Shown here: piece after piece, positions 49,081 to 61,656 of the stretch | How the letters are laid out: each line of letters begins with the position of its first letter | Numbering within the stretch: the first letter of the stretch is position 1 | From: Glandiceps talaboti | Taxonomy: Eukaryota > Hemichordata > Enteropneusta > Spengelidae | NCBI RefSeq assembly: GCF_964340395.1 | Contig: NC_135558.1 | Span: forward strand, 2,557,501 to 2,621,500 | Direction of reading: 5' to 3' | DNA: 64,000 nt | Position numbers and translations under genes: made by a program | The notes under the pieces: generated by a model | The model's database searches: none | The model's input: the letters and a program-made list of their open reading frames with translations, nothing else | Told to the model about the DNA's origin: nothing

Positions 49081-49190
49081 TACAAACTACAACTAGCACA
49101 CAGGGAGGGGAGGGGTGGGATTTGTAACTATAACAAAATACAGACTGCAACTAGCATGTGGGGGCGGGGGGGGGGGGGGATTTGTAACAA
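49080..49190 (+). repeat. Short duplication with G-runs
   Basis: 'actacaactagca' + 'gggaggggaggggtgggattt' in short blocks recurs as 'actgcaactagca' + a 12-G run + 'atttgtaac'. Confidence 0.7.
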
Positions 49191-51270
49191 TGACTTGTAC
49201 TAAAATACAGTAATTAGCCTATATGTAGACTGTAAAATATGTTGTGTTGTTCTATCCTCACCAGCGTGAGGGGTTGACCAATGTGTGAGGGCGCCCCATC
49301 ACGGCATACCTTACAGACTGGGCTATGTAGGTAAATCTGCTATGTATTGTTGTACACACAAAAAACATTAGAAAATAAATCTGGATGTAAATTTATCAAC
49401 AAATTTATTGTTTTCCACAGAAGGAGTCACGTTTTATTGTACTCGTTTGTTTTTCAGCGTTAGATTTATTTTAGCTATATATAACTTTTTCCATGGAAAT
49501 AAATCCTGCTAACATACTTTACAAATTATTACATTTCTATATTCAGCTGTTACGAAAGGTGTCAACAATAGTTGCAGTGTGAATATGGCAGGCCAACTGA
49601 ATAAGTTATTTCTAGTAGTGTCTACTTTCGCCTTGCACTGCTCGCCAATGTATGCCTGATACATCAAGTCCTAAATTGTCATTGTGCCAAATTTTTCAAG
49701 CACTAAAATAAATGTTTATAGTAAATCTACTTATATTTACATTTTGGGTCAAAGGTCAAAGATATCAACTTTGTAACAAAGTTAGTAACATTTCCATAAT
49801 AACCCCTTTAATCATTGCCTTCAAATACAATCTACAAACTATCATTTGTCAGAATCAGTAAACATGTCAACTGCTATAAAGTAGACTCTAGTTTACTGCG
49901 ACATGTTTTACTAAACTACCTTCATACCCAAGCTATTTCTGTATGCATTGCGAACACATTAAACGAGTCATTGACTTCAGTCCCTGTTCACTCCAGGGTC
50001 CATGGGCAAACTAATCATTTTGAAAAATTATTCAACACTGCCAATGGCACTGAAGCACAACTGATTGCACTGAATTACTTCCTATTTTAAGACAACCAAA
50101 ATAGTGACATTTGCAGTTGTTATGTCATTGTCCCTGTTACTATGGCTTAAATGTTGCAGCAATAATTTGGAACATTCAATTTATGGCGGACCAAATTCAC
50201 TAGTTATGCAGTTGCCAAGGAATAGTTATGGTTGCTAGGGATTGGCATAATGATTTTTGGGACGTGCTATACTTTTTACCAGTACAATCATTAATCTAAT
50301 GTTTGTTTTGATCATATTATCATTGTTGCTATGGGAAAGGTTATGGTTGCTAGGACCCTCACTCTGTTATGGCTGGTAGGTATGTTCAGTTTCTGGTCTT
50401 TGCGTGACAATTATGTTTGATATCATCCATTGAAGAAAATCACTTTTCCTATATGGGCATGATCATGGTTGCTATGGATTTACATATGTACAATGGTCTT
50501 TCCAATTTCAGAATGTTTACTCTTGTTGACAATTTTCCAAGGGGCATCATCACCATGGTTACAATAGCTAAATTTATTATATTTACAACTAAAATAAGAT
50601 TTTGTACTGAAATTATGGAAACGACCTCATGCACTTTAACATACCTTCAGCACAAAATTGTGCTAAAAAACTAATGTCATATTTCTGGAAGTTTAGAGGA
50701 TTTTATCGGTGTTTGTGAAGACCATCAGTTCCATTGCATGATGGGAAATGTTCTTTATCATCATCTGAGGACATATACTACATAACATAACAACATATTA
50801 CTTGAATAATTTCTCTGGACAATTTGTAAATATTCCAATTATTTTTCTATCAACGTTTTCATTCCTAACCAGTTAATGTCAATTACATTGGAAAACAAGA
50901 CTATATCACACAGTCAAATGGGGTTGATGTCTGTGCAATTATAACTGACAGTGACAATAAAATTTTATGTTGATTATAATAAACATCATAATCTTTACTT
51001 GAGGCTTCACACATATACATACTGACGGTTCAGTTGCTTTGCAAGTATAAAATTCCCCCATTGAGCCTATAATTACCCCCTCCTCCATTGAACCATCAAA
51101 AATAAATTATATAGGAAAATTATGTCACACTGCCAGAGGCTGCAAGTTGGGTCATTTTATAGGTAATATTCCACACTGGAAGAAAAATTACTGAATGAAG
51201 CATTTTGCAGGAAGAGTATTTAATGTCAAACTATTTTCACACTTATGTGTACGTAAACTGGCTGTAGGAG
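49191..51270. other. Non-coding, with scattered 'tatggttgctag' phrases
   Basis: Between 50140 and 50570 the phrase (c/t)atggttgcta(g/t)g recurs (50226, 50341, 50464), like the RFX-type words near 27.1-27.4 kb, suggesting a decayed repeat of the same kind. No exon was found; the frames at 49815-50090 and 50417-50674 have no domain. Confidence 0.4.
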
Positions 51271-52110
51271 TAAAGCTAGCGCCCCAACGATATGGTCTTC
51301 GTATCCACGAATATTACATGTAAGACAATTGAAAAGCAGCGCAACATACTGATGCAGGGGGGCTCCCTCTTCGTCGTAGATCGCATTGACACGGCGTCGA
51401 GCGTTTCACACTACTTCGCTTGCCGTGACACCATCACCGCTTTACAAGTGAGATGTCACAGCAAGGCATCGACATAAGCTATCTCTGTTTGAAATCGATC
51501 GCGCAATCAAAACATAGCTGTATTCTTCAAGCCTACAGGAATAATCCCATTTGCAAGCAACAAACACTTCTCGGCGGCTTTCTGATTGAGCTAGCTGGAG
51601 AACGGGGAAGACAGGCTACACTCGTTGGTCGAATTACTACGTTATAAACGAATCTGAACCAAGTATAAGATCACTTTACCTTCGCTTCTTTTTATCGAGA
51701 TCTGGAGTTTGATACGGGTCCACCAAACAGCTGTCACTTCGTGTATACTTAATTGAAAATCGCCGGTTAAAATCGCATCATTTGTTTTCTCATCGCTTGA
51801 CCCCAGTGTACATAAAATACGATGAGTTAGAGGGTCCTAATTTAAAGCAAGTGTAATGTAATATGGCGCAAACTCATGCATTTGCTCTCAAATCTCCCTG
51901 TTTGAGTGCGTTTTCTCTCTCTACGTTGTTTAAATTCTTCCCCCCCCCCCCAAGAAAAAAAAAGCTCTTCAAAATTTACTTCTCTGTTTATTTTTTTAAA
52001 TTTAATATTGTAACTGAAAGAATTTGGGGAGAAGTGATAGTGAGCTTATTTAAAGTTCTATTTAAAGGGACACGTCTGTATTTTCACTTTATGATTTAGG
52101 CGTAATGTTG
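51271..52110. other. CpG-richer patch, function unknown
   Basis: From about 51275 to 51660 CpG words are common (gcgcaac, gtcgtagatcgc, cggcgtcgagcg), unlike neighbouring DNA. Frames exist on both strands (plus 51292-51477 and 51453-51647; minus open across 51280-51400), but none matches a family I know. It could be an unmethylated promoter or first exon. A 10-C run follows near 51940. Confidence 0.3.
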
Positions 52111-55100
52111 GTGGTGGGTAAATTTCAAAAACACCACAATTTCGAATACCACTGACGTCTCTTTACCTATGTCAGACCACCTCTATTTTACGGCGGAAAG
52201 AAACTTTGTCTTGTCGCAAGCTTACGTTTTGTCTTCTTTTCGTATATCCTCTTATAAGTTGAAGGTGACATATATATATAAGCCTTAAGCCCGAATTACG
52301 TCACTATGATAAGACAATCCATTATCAGTAGGGTCTAATGTAATAGTAAAATGTCTCACCAGCACTACCTGTAAGTTTTACCCTGTCCTTTCATGTCACA
52401 TGTTACGTGTATGTGGATTTTGTAAACTGAAAATGTTCAGTGTCTCTAGTATAACGGATTCTATATGCAGAAGTAGCCTAGCCTACATGCAAACATTCTT
52501 TCGGTTTTTTTTCAGTTCATCATGATGATGGAATACCAGAATTTAAATATTTATAACTTTATCTTGCGTATAATTCTCGCCCCCTCTCATACACCTACCT
52601 TTAGCTAGAAAAATAAATAAATTGGTAATTGTGTGTACCTACTGCTAGTACTAGTACATAAATGTGTAACTCGCGGTGCTTTGGGCAATGATTTTAGATT
52701 TTTACATACAGTCTTCGAACAAACTTGGTCACGCGTGTCGTATATTACAATACTCTACTACACTCACTGTTACTTTTTTTAAGATGGGAGATAAAACGAA
52801 CAGGAAAGGCTGGAATCTCTGTTTTATAATTTCACTGTGAAAATAATACCACATTCCTTGAATGATAAGTTCACAGTTCATTTTAGCCAAATCATGGTTA
52901 CTAACGTAATCTTTCTGATCGAAATGGGCTGCAGTATGATGCATGGATGCTTTGTGGCTTCCAAAATTTTGCTTTGAATTTACAAAGAGCGAAAAAAATT
53001 GTAAAAGAGTCACTTTCTGACACTGGGGGACGCTGGGAAATTCCATTCACTATTACACCGTTCGTCACTAATGAGTGAGTCTCCCCACCGTATTAGTGAT
53101 ATTAAAGTTCTAGACATGTACATTTCATGGAGATTGGAAAGGCGATACTCTAAAATGAGATCGACTTTTGTTGAAAAAAAAACGAACAAAAAAGTCATTT
53201 CAATAAGAATGCAATCCTGTTCTGTTTGTATAATTGTGTATCTATATATATATATATCCAATTGTAGTTAGTTGCCGCTCCACTGCTTCTAAAACTCATT
53301 ACATATGTAATGTATATATACTGGTTTTCGTTGGACAGCTGTACAACAATTTATTCATTCATTGAATAGTCACATTTGTGTCTCTCAAAATCTACAGACT
53401 AGTTATTACACGTCATCAAAAAACCTTTCGGTGGAGTCGGAGTCACTTTAGTACTGTTCCGTCGTAACAACAAATCGACATGTTAAAAAAAAAGAATTTC
53501 CGACTTCATTGACGTTTCCTTTGTAAATATTCACGGTAAAAGTATAGTATTATAGTAGATCATCAGAAAATAAAGAGTTTAGGGCTTAAGGCTTTTAATT
53601 TTGGTTATTGAATATGTTTGTCATATATATCAAGGTTTATGATAGAAAGAACATATGGAGTCGATTTCTATGAAAACAAAATGAACTGTCATGAATTTGT
53701 AATTACTATTTTGTGATAAATAACATATTTCATGCCGAATTAAAGGCACATAAATTCAGGAGGATTCAGTATTTAAACAGCAGCAAATATGGAAGTAGTA
53801 GAAAATAAATTGCATACGAGACGAAGTAGTTGAACTTGAAATGTTTTCTTTTTCAAAACTTCATAAACTATAAATTCATGACGCGAAGTACATTATATTA
53901 ATGTCAAGAGTATAACAGAAACATTTTCGTTCATAATTTAGGATTTCATCCTGCAGCGTCCGGGTTAAATTTTGTAAAATTGACACTGATAGAGGGTTTT
54001 ATGGTGTCTAAAATAAACCTTCTTAGGACATAAATTTACATTTGCACGAGTACATACTATTAAAATATGTAAATCCACAAGACGAGACAAGGATGACATA
54101 ACGACGCCATATAAGGAAATGTTTTATCTGTAAGGAAGGACAACACTCCAGAATACAGTCGAAGGAAATATACATTTTGATATGTCCGTTATGGTATTGA
54201 ATGTAACGGACCCAACAAAACGAAACACCTGCATAAATTGGCTGCCGAAATATTCTGAAAATAAAATTAGATTAATAAAAAAATTGATATTCGTAAAACC
54301 CAGATAGTCCAAATTTAGTCCAAGTGCGATACAGAACAAGAGACATACATACACTATGTCGCTACGTCTATTACTTCTTATTGAATGGTGGCCATAAAAT
54401 CTACCGTTTTACAATATTTGAAGTACATAAAAAGACATAGGCACTTTATTTATCAACAATGACAACATACTACCAGTTATAATCTAAATTTGTCACGGAT
54501 TAATTTTCTTTATATTTCACCCTTACTAGTACTTTTACCCTCTAAGTCAAAATTTAACAAAAGAAATATGTTATGTATTTAAAGGCTGTGTGTTCTTCGA
54601 AGACTTGTTATTCGATTTACGTAATAATATTGGCATTCCCTTTAGCATAACGGAGTCGTATTTGACAATTAGACAGTTACATGAATGGGTGATACAGTGT
54701 CATACGAAATCTGCAAAAAGTGCCTAACGTAATAAGATATCACACTCAGTGTATGTATTTGCAAACTTTAAGTATTCGAGCTGCAAATCCCGTGGACCAT
54801 GATCAGATGCAAGGAAATATTGTCTTTGTCTATGTTACGATACATCCCGATCGCCAACGACCAATTAACACTTCACTACCTATTGAATATGTCCGGGCTC
54901 AGATGATATATAAAAAGTACATGGCCATGCATGGTACATTATGTATTGACGGGTATGTCTGGCTTCAACCATGACCTTGTAGATCTTATTATAAAAATAT
55001 TCCCATCGACAGTTTTATCGTCTGGCTCAAAATGATTTTTAACAACAGACTATTGAGATATTTGTCGAGCAAGACGATAAAATGTAGCAGACGATAAAAA

Positions 55101-55700
55101 GTAGCAGACAATAAAATGTAGCAGTTTTTATCGAGGCAGACGACGTTTTGATCAGCTCTCGTGATTTTCAGTGTTGATCAGAAGATAGATATTTTTATTC
55201 GGTGTACATTCGAGATACATAGCATTTTGATTTTAAACATTGTATTGCTGTAGATGCTTACGTAAACGTAAAAGGCTTAAATTTCCGATATTTGGACATC
55301 CTTGCTTGGACTAGTTAAAGACCTTACCCTTTTATCAGAGTGGTTGTGAATAGCATATAATCTAGAATTGTTATAATTATAGTAACGTATTAAAATATTT
55401 TGATATCCTGTACTTTCTCCATTTGTATAAGACTATTATATTACTCTTTTCACAGCATTTACATGTATTCTTTGTCAGCAGGCTAGCTAGACAAAATTGT
55501 ATTTAAACTTGCCTGCATTAATGACTTGTAAACTTAGATATTATAACTAGAATTGAACTACATTTTTAAAGGTTAAATAGTCAGTTTGATCGGAACTTAA
55601 CAACTCATATATTATTGAAAATGTGTTACTACGATACGCAGTAGGTGAATCTGATAAAACTAGTTTTTTTTCAAATATTAACTCTCAAATGCGACGCTGT
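52111..55700. other. AT-rich non-coding stretch
   Basis: The minus frames at 52729-53046 and 53010-53261 and the plus frame at 54720-54974 contain no recognisable domain. A short inverted repeat CACTAAT…ATTAGTG lies near 53066-53098. 'cagacgataaaa.gtagcag' is repeated three times near 55075-55125. Confidence 0.4.
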
Positions 55701-57511
55701 CAAAAATATAAAAGTGACACGCGTAACTACCGCGGCATATTATATACGGCACAGTACAGAAGCGTACGGGGTGTACAATTCCCAAGGGAGGGAGTACTCA
55801 CATGGTAAGGATATGTACCGCGGTTTTGACATCCCCTTTTTTCGATTAATGTAGAGTTTTGACACTCTCTTTGAATGCATGTACGACCTTTAGGACCCTT
55901 GATTCGTATATTTTGGCCAACGTAGTTCCTATCCTAAGTTGTCGATTTTCACATTTTCCAAGAGATATCCGAGAACGTACTTTCCAGGAAGTTGTTTTTC
56001 AAATTTCCCCCAAACTTTTGATTTCTATTATCTGGCATGTAGACATTTGAACATTAGTTTCTGATTGAAATGTTGTTTTTGAAATTTAGTTGCTTTTATG
56101 CTTGTAATTACAATCTGCCTGGGTCACATGTATTCATTACCAGTCAAGTACCCCCCCCCCCCCCCCCGGTACAGGGCATTCTTGTGATTGTCCGGATAAT
56201 TTTGCTATCTTAAAATTTGCTTCTTTATTATTAAATCCATCAAAAATACCAAAGGAAATAATTATATGGCTTATAAATAACGAGTTTTGAAATAACAAAT
56301 ATAACCATCGATAACGAGACTTGTCGTGACAGGAAATACTCCCATTCTTTTGTGGAGGGTGACGTGTTTCCCCGTAATTTTAGACTGTTGCTAGTTCCCA
56401 TAGGGAAGCTTACACAACTATTTTTAACACGACTTGTGCAGTTTTGATATCGATACAGGTAAATCTAGTGTTGTTTTTTTCTTTCTCTCCATTATATTCG
56501 CATCAATCATTTAGTTTTCCGAAAAGTAACTATCCCCAAGGGACTTTGCCATAATTCAAAACGTACGGATGGTTATGTATCTCACCGTTGAACTAAAAGC
56601 AGGGGCACATTGTAAGCTTATAATTACAATATATCTCGATGTATGGTCACCACAACCAATGGTTTCACGCACACAAAAAAACACAGTCATTCCCGGGCCG
56701 GCTGGGGCCACTCTCCCTCCTCCCATACTAAAGGTATATAAGTATGTGCCATCCAAAGTAGCCACTCTGTCACGAAAGAAAACGTTGAAAATTCCTTAAA
56801 CATGGGTTGACATTTCATCTGAAGATCCCTTATTGATGGGGTCGATAACATGGGAATCGTCTTCACGCTTTACAGATAGACTTCACAGCATCAGAATACT
56901 GGCAATTGGTTAGATGATTCCCCCGAAAATCTCACAAATATTTTTTTATATTATACATGGGCAGATGTTTGAGCTTAGGCCATACATTCCGGCTTGAATT
57001 TTTTTTAAAAATTATTATTATTATTATTTTTTTTTTTTGGGGGGGGCGTCTTGCCTCCCAAAATAAGCCAATCATAATCATACTTCAAACAGTATGATTT
57101 TTCAATATAAGTGTCACACAAACAGAAATAAATGATGTGTGGATACCCCCCCCCCCCCTCTCACTCCCCTACACACATTGTAAAGTTAGGGAATCCATTT
57201 GACTTTAGCAAGCCTTATATGTACATCTTATGTTACTATAAACAGGTTTATCAGTTATTTTATTTCTTATTGCAATGAACTAGTATGTTGCTGACTTGTG
57301 TTAGGTATTGGGGAAAGTTGAAATAAATAAATATATGCTCAACGCAAAGTTTGCCTTCTAAAAGGGTTTTCATGTTGCCAAGGTCCTGTAACCATGGTAA
57401 CACGAATCTCAAGACACACACAGATCGTGTCTCACATATTGTACAATTGTCAAAAGCTTTTAATTGTCGACCGAACTCTCAATATTGCAATGACTGTAGC
57501 TGGAAGCTGTT
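55701..57511. other. Non-coding with homopolymer runs
   Basis: C-runs at 56151-56167 and 57147-57158 and a T-run/G-run junction at 57029-57047. Fragments near 55770-56000 and 56690-56770 look like dispersed repeats by composition, but I could not define units. No exon was recognised. Confidence 0.35.
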
Positions 57512-57748
57512 CAATCTGATTAAAATCCGATGTAGATGTCGGCTAATCGTTCATTGCTATTTTACCTTCGTTATTTTGCCTGATATTATTTTTCTTGGTA
57601 CATGTTTACATTTTTTAGCCTGATCGTAGAGGAGGCGATCAGGCAGGCTAAAAAATGTAAACATGTACCAAGAAGGTCAGGCAAAATAACGAAGGTAAAA
57701 TAGCAATGAACGATCAGCCAACATCTACATCGGATTTTAATCAGATTG
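57512..57748. repeat. Palindrome with ~115-bp arms and a ~7-bp centre
   Basis: The left arm 57512-57626 and right arm 57634-57748 are reverse complements with few differences. The left arm has an extra 'tatta' stretch and the right arm an extra 'ggcag' near the centre. The centre reads cctgatcg-tagagga-ggcgatcagg. The right arm begins exactly where similarity of the neighbouring minus-strand gene fragment stops. Confidence 0.9.
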
Positions 57749-58112
57749 GAAGCTGTTGTCAGATTTGTAATTTTCTAATCGTTCTTTTGTCCAGCAACAG
57801 ACACCAGTAAGGTAAAGAAATATGTTTATCATGTCTACATCAGGTATATTTCGAAGGTCCTCCGTCCAACTTTCAATGTTTCCGCTGTCGATTAGTTCTA
57901 TCTTTTGATGCTTGACATCCACTATTCGTCTCCTCTTCCGTTCTCTCAGAAAATTATCATTTTCTAGTGTTTCAAGACCAAGGTTGACAGCATTTCTGGC
58001 GATATCTAGTAGATTTAGAAGTAGTAATTTTCCACTCTTTTATGAATGCACGGAGTTCTTTTACGCCCATTTTGTTGACAGCTTCATACATCGCCATACT
58101 ATTAGATGCCAT
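57737..58112 (-). pseudogene. Frameshifted, truncated 5' part of a SAP-like/SWIM-type protein gene
   Basis: On the minus strand, ATG at 58112 starts MASNSMAMYEAVNKMG, then VKELRAFIKEW, a SAP-like helix. After a frameshift between about 58030 and 58005 the sequence continues LLDIARNAVNLGLETLENDN, FLRERKRRR, then (from 57922) VDVKHQKIELIDS, WTEDLRNIPDVDMINIFLYL and CWTKERLENYKSDN. The order SAP-like helix, 'W..DL.NIP.(I/V)…IF.YL' and 'W(S/T).ERL.(N/D)YK' matches, from memory of the family, the N-terminus of invertebrate SWIM-zinc-finger (often YqaJ-exonuclease-associated) proteins. Similarity ends at YKSDN, where the right arm of the palindrome begins, and the frame stops at 57737. The SWIM finger is absent. 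The frameshift could also be a sequence error. Confidence 0.45.
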
Positions 58113-58149
58113 GACGAAAATTCTGGCCCTCACTTTGTCAGATATGGTG

Positions 58150-58195
58150 CGCCCTCTCGCGATACTTTCCTGCGAAACAACCGGAAGTCCGATAA
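58150..58195 (-). promoter_or_regulatory. ETS-type promoter site upstream of the gene fragment
   Basis: ACTTCCGG on the minus strand (58188-58181), plus 'ctcgcga' near 58156 and a second CCGG word near 58197, lie 40-85 bp upstream of the ATG at 58112. TATA-less ETS promoters of this form are common in housekeeping genes. Motif evidence only. Confidence 0.4.
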
Positions 58196-58259
58196 CCGGA
58201 ATACGCCGTATTACATTTTTAGACCGCCTCATTCACCTTTTAAAGATTGTTAGGCTTTA

Positions 58260-59580
58260 TATCTAACCTTACTGCCCTCAACGACGACATTGCAATTTCC
58301 TCCATAAGCTACCCGTCTGCTAGCTAATTAAACACCATGAGCCATTATGGTATCATGTTCACCCGATACCGGTCCTTTATCTTTCAATATGATGCCAAGA
58401 ATGTCATATTTGTGAAAAAATAGCCTTTCCAGCTAAAACAGATACCTACATGTTGCTAACAGAATGTTGCTAATAGAATGTGATTTGTAGTATGACTTGT
58501 TTGATAATAGATATATGCAGAGACACCTATCATTTTGGGATAAAGTGTACTACGAGGAGAATCTCCATAATTCTCTTTGGATACCACCCTCCTGATGGAA
58601 TTATGAATGCCCTTGTTCTAGTTTTATTAACAAATCCTTCAACACAAAATATCAAAATAATTGTATATTGCAAAATATTTCGAATCTATTTAGATAAATT
58701 ACAGACAATATATTTCAATTCGATCAAGATCTGTGATTGGATGGAATGGTAACAGACCTTTGTAGCATATCACATGATTGTGAGGAGACTGGTGATTGAG
58801 TGGAATAGTAAATTCATTTTTACTGCAACGACAGATAAAAGAATGCAAATTTTGAATCCAACATGTTCTGATCAATGTATTATCTGCAACAAAACTACAG
58901 ATGTGTTTGTTTGTTTTGAATAGGAAAAAGGTACATGCAAAGACATACCATGTGAAATGTAGTTCATGCTATAACTTATCAAAGCATGAACACCACAGGT
59001 GCCCAGATCCTATGACAATGTTTACTGATAAAACTCTGCATAGAACACTACACATCATAACACTACTCATTACTACTGTTACTGTTACATTATAACTTCC
59101 ATAGATATAAACAAAGTGATAAAAGCATCTACCTACATCAAAGGCACCGCTGTTATTATTTGTATCAGTTGTATTGATTTTTTTACCCATTCTTCATTCA
59201 AGCAAATCCACTGGTGTTGTTTTTAGTTGTATTTTTTTATGAAATATGCTATCGTTAGTCACAGCTGGTTGTCACGTAACTACTACAAATAACAAAGCAA
59301 CAGCTTTTATTCAATGTTTTCCATTCATAATTAAAATAATGTGTCCGGTCTGCTTTCAATTGTGACTTTTTCAATTACCATTATTTTCATTTATTTGCTA
59401 AAAAAAGCAGCAAAGTAGCAGTTGAATACGTCTCCAGAAATCATGTGATATGACAATGTAAGTTGTCATATCATTCTACTGACAAATAATGACATCTTTA
59501 TTATGACGACAAATTGTTAATACAAAAGTTTACAGTATTTTATTTTCCATCTTTATAGTAAACTGTTAGTTTACATCAAC
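58260..59580. other. Non-coding spacer
   Basis: No exon was recognised; the frames at 58480-58752, 58901-59095 and 58969-59190 lack domains. Confidence 0.4.
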
Positions 59581-60910
59581 AGAGTGCCAGCTGTCAGCCA
59601 GTCAGTGCTAAAACCTTACAATCCTGGCATTGGCATCCACATAATGACTTTTTTGTCTACTGCCAAGCGTGCCAACAACATACAATCTCATCTTTGGTGT
59701 CCACATAAAGACGTCAAAATTACAGTGTACCTATGTATCTGCAGAAAGGGTATCCATGAATACTGCGATAACATGTAGAAGACATAGATGACACAAAGAA
59801 TCTAAAATCCACATAAAAGATTTTGTGTTGTGTCCACTGTCATCCAGTGCAAGCAACTTACAATCCAGTCTGTTGTGCCTGCACATAGTGATATATCACA
59901 CATGTTAGGGGTGCTTTCCATGCTGACCCTCTAACTCTGTTAATGTAGAACATAAATTTGCAGAAAGAGTATATACGGCTATAACAAGTAGTAAGGATAT
60001 TATTATGAACATACAATATTTCCAGTGTTGCCTAAAAGATAAAATACATCCTATAGTTTATACAATACACAGAATATGACTGTTTTAGTAGTTTATAAGT
60101 GACAATGTCTTCACAACCAATGGTACATCATAAAGGGTAAGTGTTTGAGTTCAAAATTTCACAAAATGTAGATAAAAATAGTAGTTTTAAAACGTATTAC
60201 ACATAATAACATAACCCTAATGATGCATCACATGAAACATTCAGTAGTTTGCAGAAAGTGTTAGTCAAAAGTGCTTACATAATGGACTTTGGTGGAAGTC
60301 AAATGCTTAAGTTGATTCAGGAAGTCTCCTTTACTACTTCTTGGTAATGTCCATATCATAATTTGCCAGGAACCCACATCCACTAAAAGACATATCACAG
60401 ATACCAAGGCTAGACACCATTTTGTAAGAAGCCTGCTGTGTGGAACAATATGTTGACTTCTCTTTAATGTCTGTGTTATACCAGTTAGGGGGGTCTATCC
60501 AAGCAGACCCTCTAACTCTGTTAATATAGAACAGCCTCCCTGCGCAAACTGATCCCCAACAAAGAGAATGTTGACAATGGTATTTTTTACATTTCAAGTA
60601 ACAAATTTTGTATAAATACAAGTACAATAAAATGCCACAAAACAACATTTTCCAATTCATTTGGATGATATTAGCTAAAAGACACTTGCTAGAAGGTTCT
60701 GGATGGGTGAGTGAGGTTTGACCTTTGGTCAGGTATTAAAGTGGTTGACAGAAAATATACATGGCGAGTCTAAGTTAAATGGCAAAGTTCAAAGTTGAAA
60801 GTTCAGTAAATAAAGAGCCTGTCTGTACTGCGAAGAATTTTTCATGCTGGGAAGCTCACAATTGGCATGACATAATCCTATTTTCTCAGATGTGAACACA
60901 CCACCCAGAT
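59581..60910 (-). other. Probable 3' UTR/downstream region of the Ras-like gene, with weak repeats
   Basis: Related phrases 'ctgtcagccagtcagtgc…ttacaatcc', 'ctgccaagcgtgcc…tacaatct' and 'ctgtcatccagtgc…ttacaatcc' lie near 59590, 59660 and 59840. 'gaccctctaactctgttaat' occurs near 59924 and again near 60507. No coding exon was seen. The extent of the UTR is unknown, as no convincing poly(A) site was fixed. Confidence 0.35.
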
Positions 60911-60976
60911 TTACAAAATTTGACATTTGAATCGGCTGCCTTTGGATTTCTTCCGAAGATTTCCACGTCTTTCTTT
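60911..60976 (-). CDS. Last coding exon of a Ras-type small GTPase (CAAX tail)
   Basis: On the minus strand a good acceptor ('tctgtccattttgtgattccag', with a CTAAT branch-like word about 30 nt upstream) is followed by 21 codons and TAA. They read KE then RRGNLRKKSKGSRFKCQIL. A polybasic stretch ending in Cys-Gln-Ile-Leu is a CaaX prenylation box; C-terminal Leu favours geranylgeranyl transferase. The form resembles the hypervariable tail of invertebrate Ras (for example a fly Ras tail of the RRG…RRFKC..L type, from memory). The product would act at the inner plasma membrane as a GTP switch. No GTPase-domain exon (SAK, NKxD or P-loop) is visible between 60977 and 64000, so those exons would lie beyond the window. 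The minus ORF at 60789-60986 in another frame is a shadow. A G-protein gamma or Rho tail is less likely. Confidence 0.45.
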   Translation of the reverse strand, partial: KERRGNLRKKSKGSRFKCQIL

Positions 60977-61656
60977 CTGGAATCACAAAATGGACAGACG
61001 GGAAAACACATTAGTTTAAATACAAATAATTAGATGATACTGCCCGATATCTTCCTTTGGCCAGCCAAGAAAATTACGAGTGACCTAAGGGTCTTAAAAT
61101 CTCTATTACCTCGTAGTGACAACCCTAGGTCATGGGTATTTTCCAGCTGAATGAAGAACAAGCGACCTATCGGTCAGAATAGCTCCGCTGGTTTTTTTTT
61201 AATTTAATTTTTTATTTTGGTGACATGTAGAAGTAGTTCAGGTCTTCAGCTCTTCACTATGCAGTTTTGTTTTAGCGATGCAATAAAGTGGTTAGTGCTT
61301 TCATATGATGTCTCACTATAAAACACATTTTACTCAGAAGTTGGTAATGTATTGTACTTTTATACCATAGTCACCATTTTATAACAAAAATCTACTGTTA
61401 TGAAAAATTGCACAAAATCTCAGAAAAAAATGACTGGGAAATGCACACAAGAAAAAGAAAAAAAGAGGATTTTGAGGTTGGCTATAAATAATTCCAGTGT
61501 CTTACAGCTGTAACCCTGGAAAATTTTAATGATGAATGAAATAAACTAGGGATCTAAAATAATTTTGAGGCAATATGAATTTGAATTTTCTAACAAATTT
61601 ACAAAGTCAACAACATTCAACTTGTACTAGTTGTGGTAGATATATATAGGGAAGAA
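60977..61656. other. Non-coding, probable intron of the Ras-like gene
   Basis: Contains a dispersed-repeat fragment near 61080-61200 ('gtattttccagctgaatga', shared with about 31301, and 'agctccgctgg', shared in reverse with about 63610). Confidence 0.4.

Noticed and set aside
52729-53261. Minus-strand genes of 83-105 residues
   Set aside because: No recognisable motif, overlapping frames, AT-driven composition and no splice or promoter support.
60789-60986. 65-residue minus-strand protein overlapping the Ras-like exon
   Set aside because: Different frame from the polybasic CQIL reading, no domain, and its start lies in the intron beyond the acceptor.
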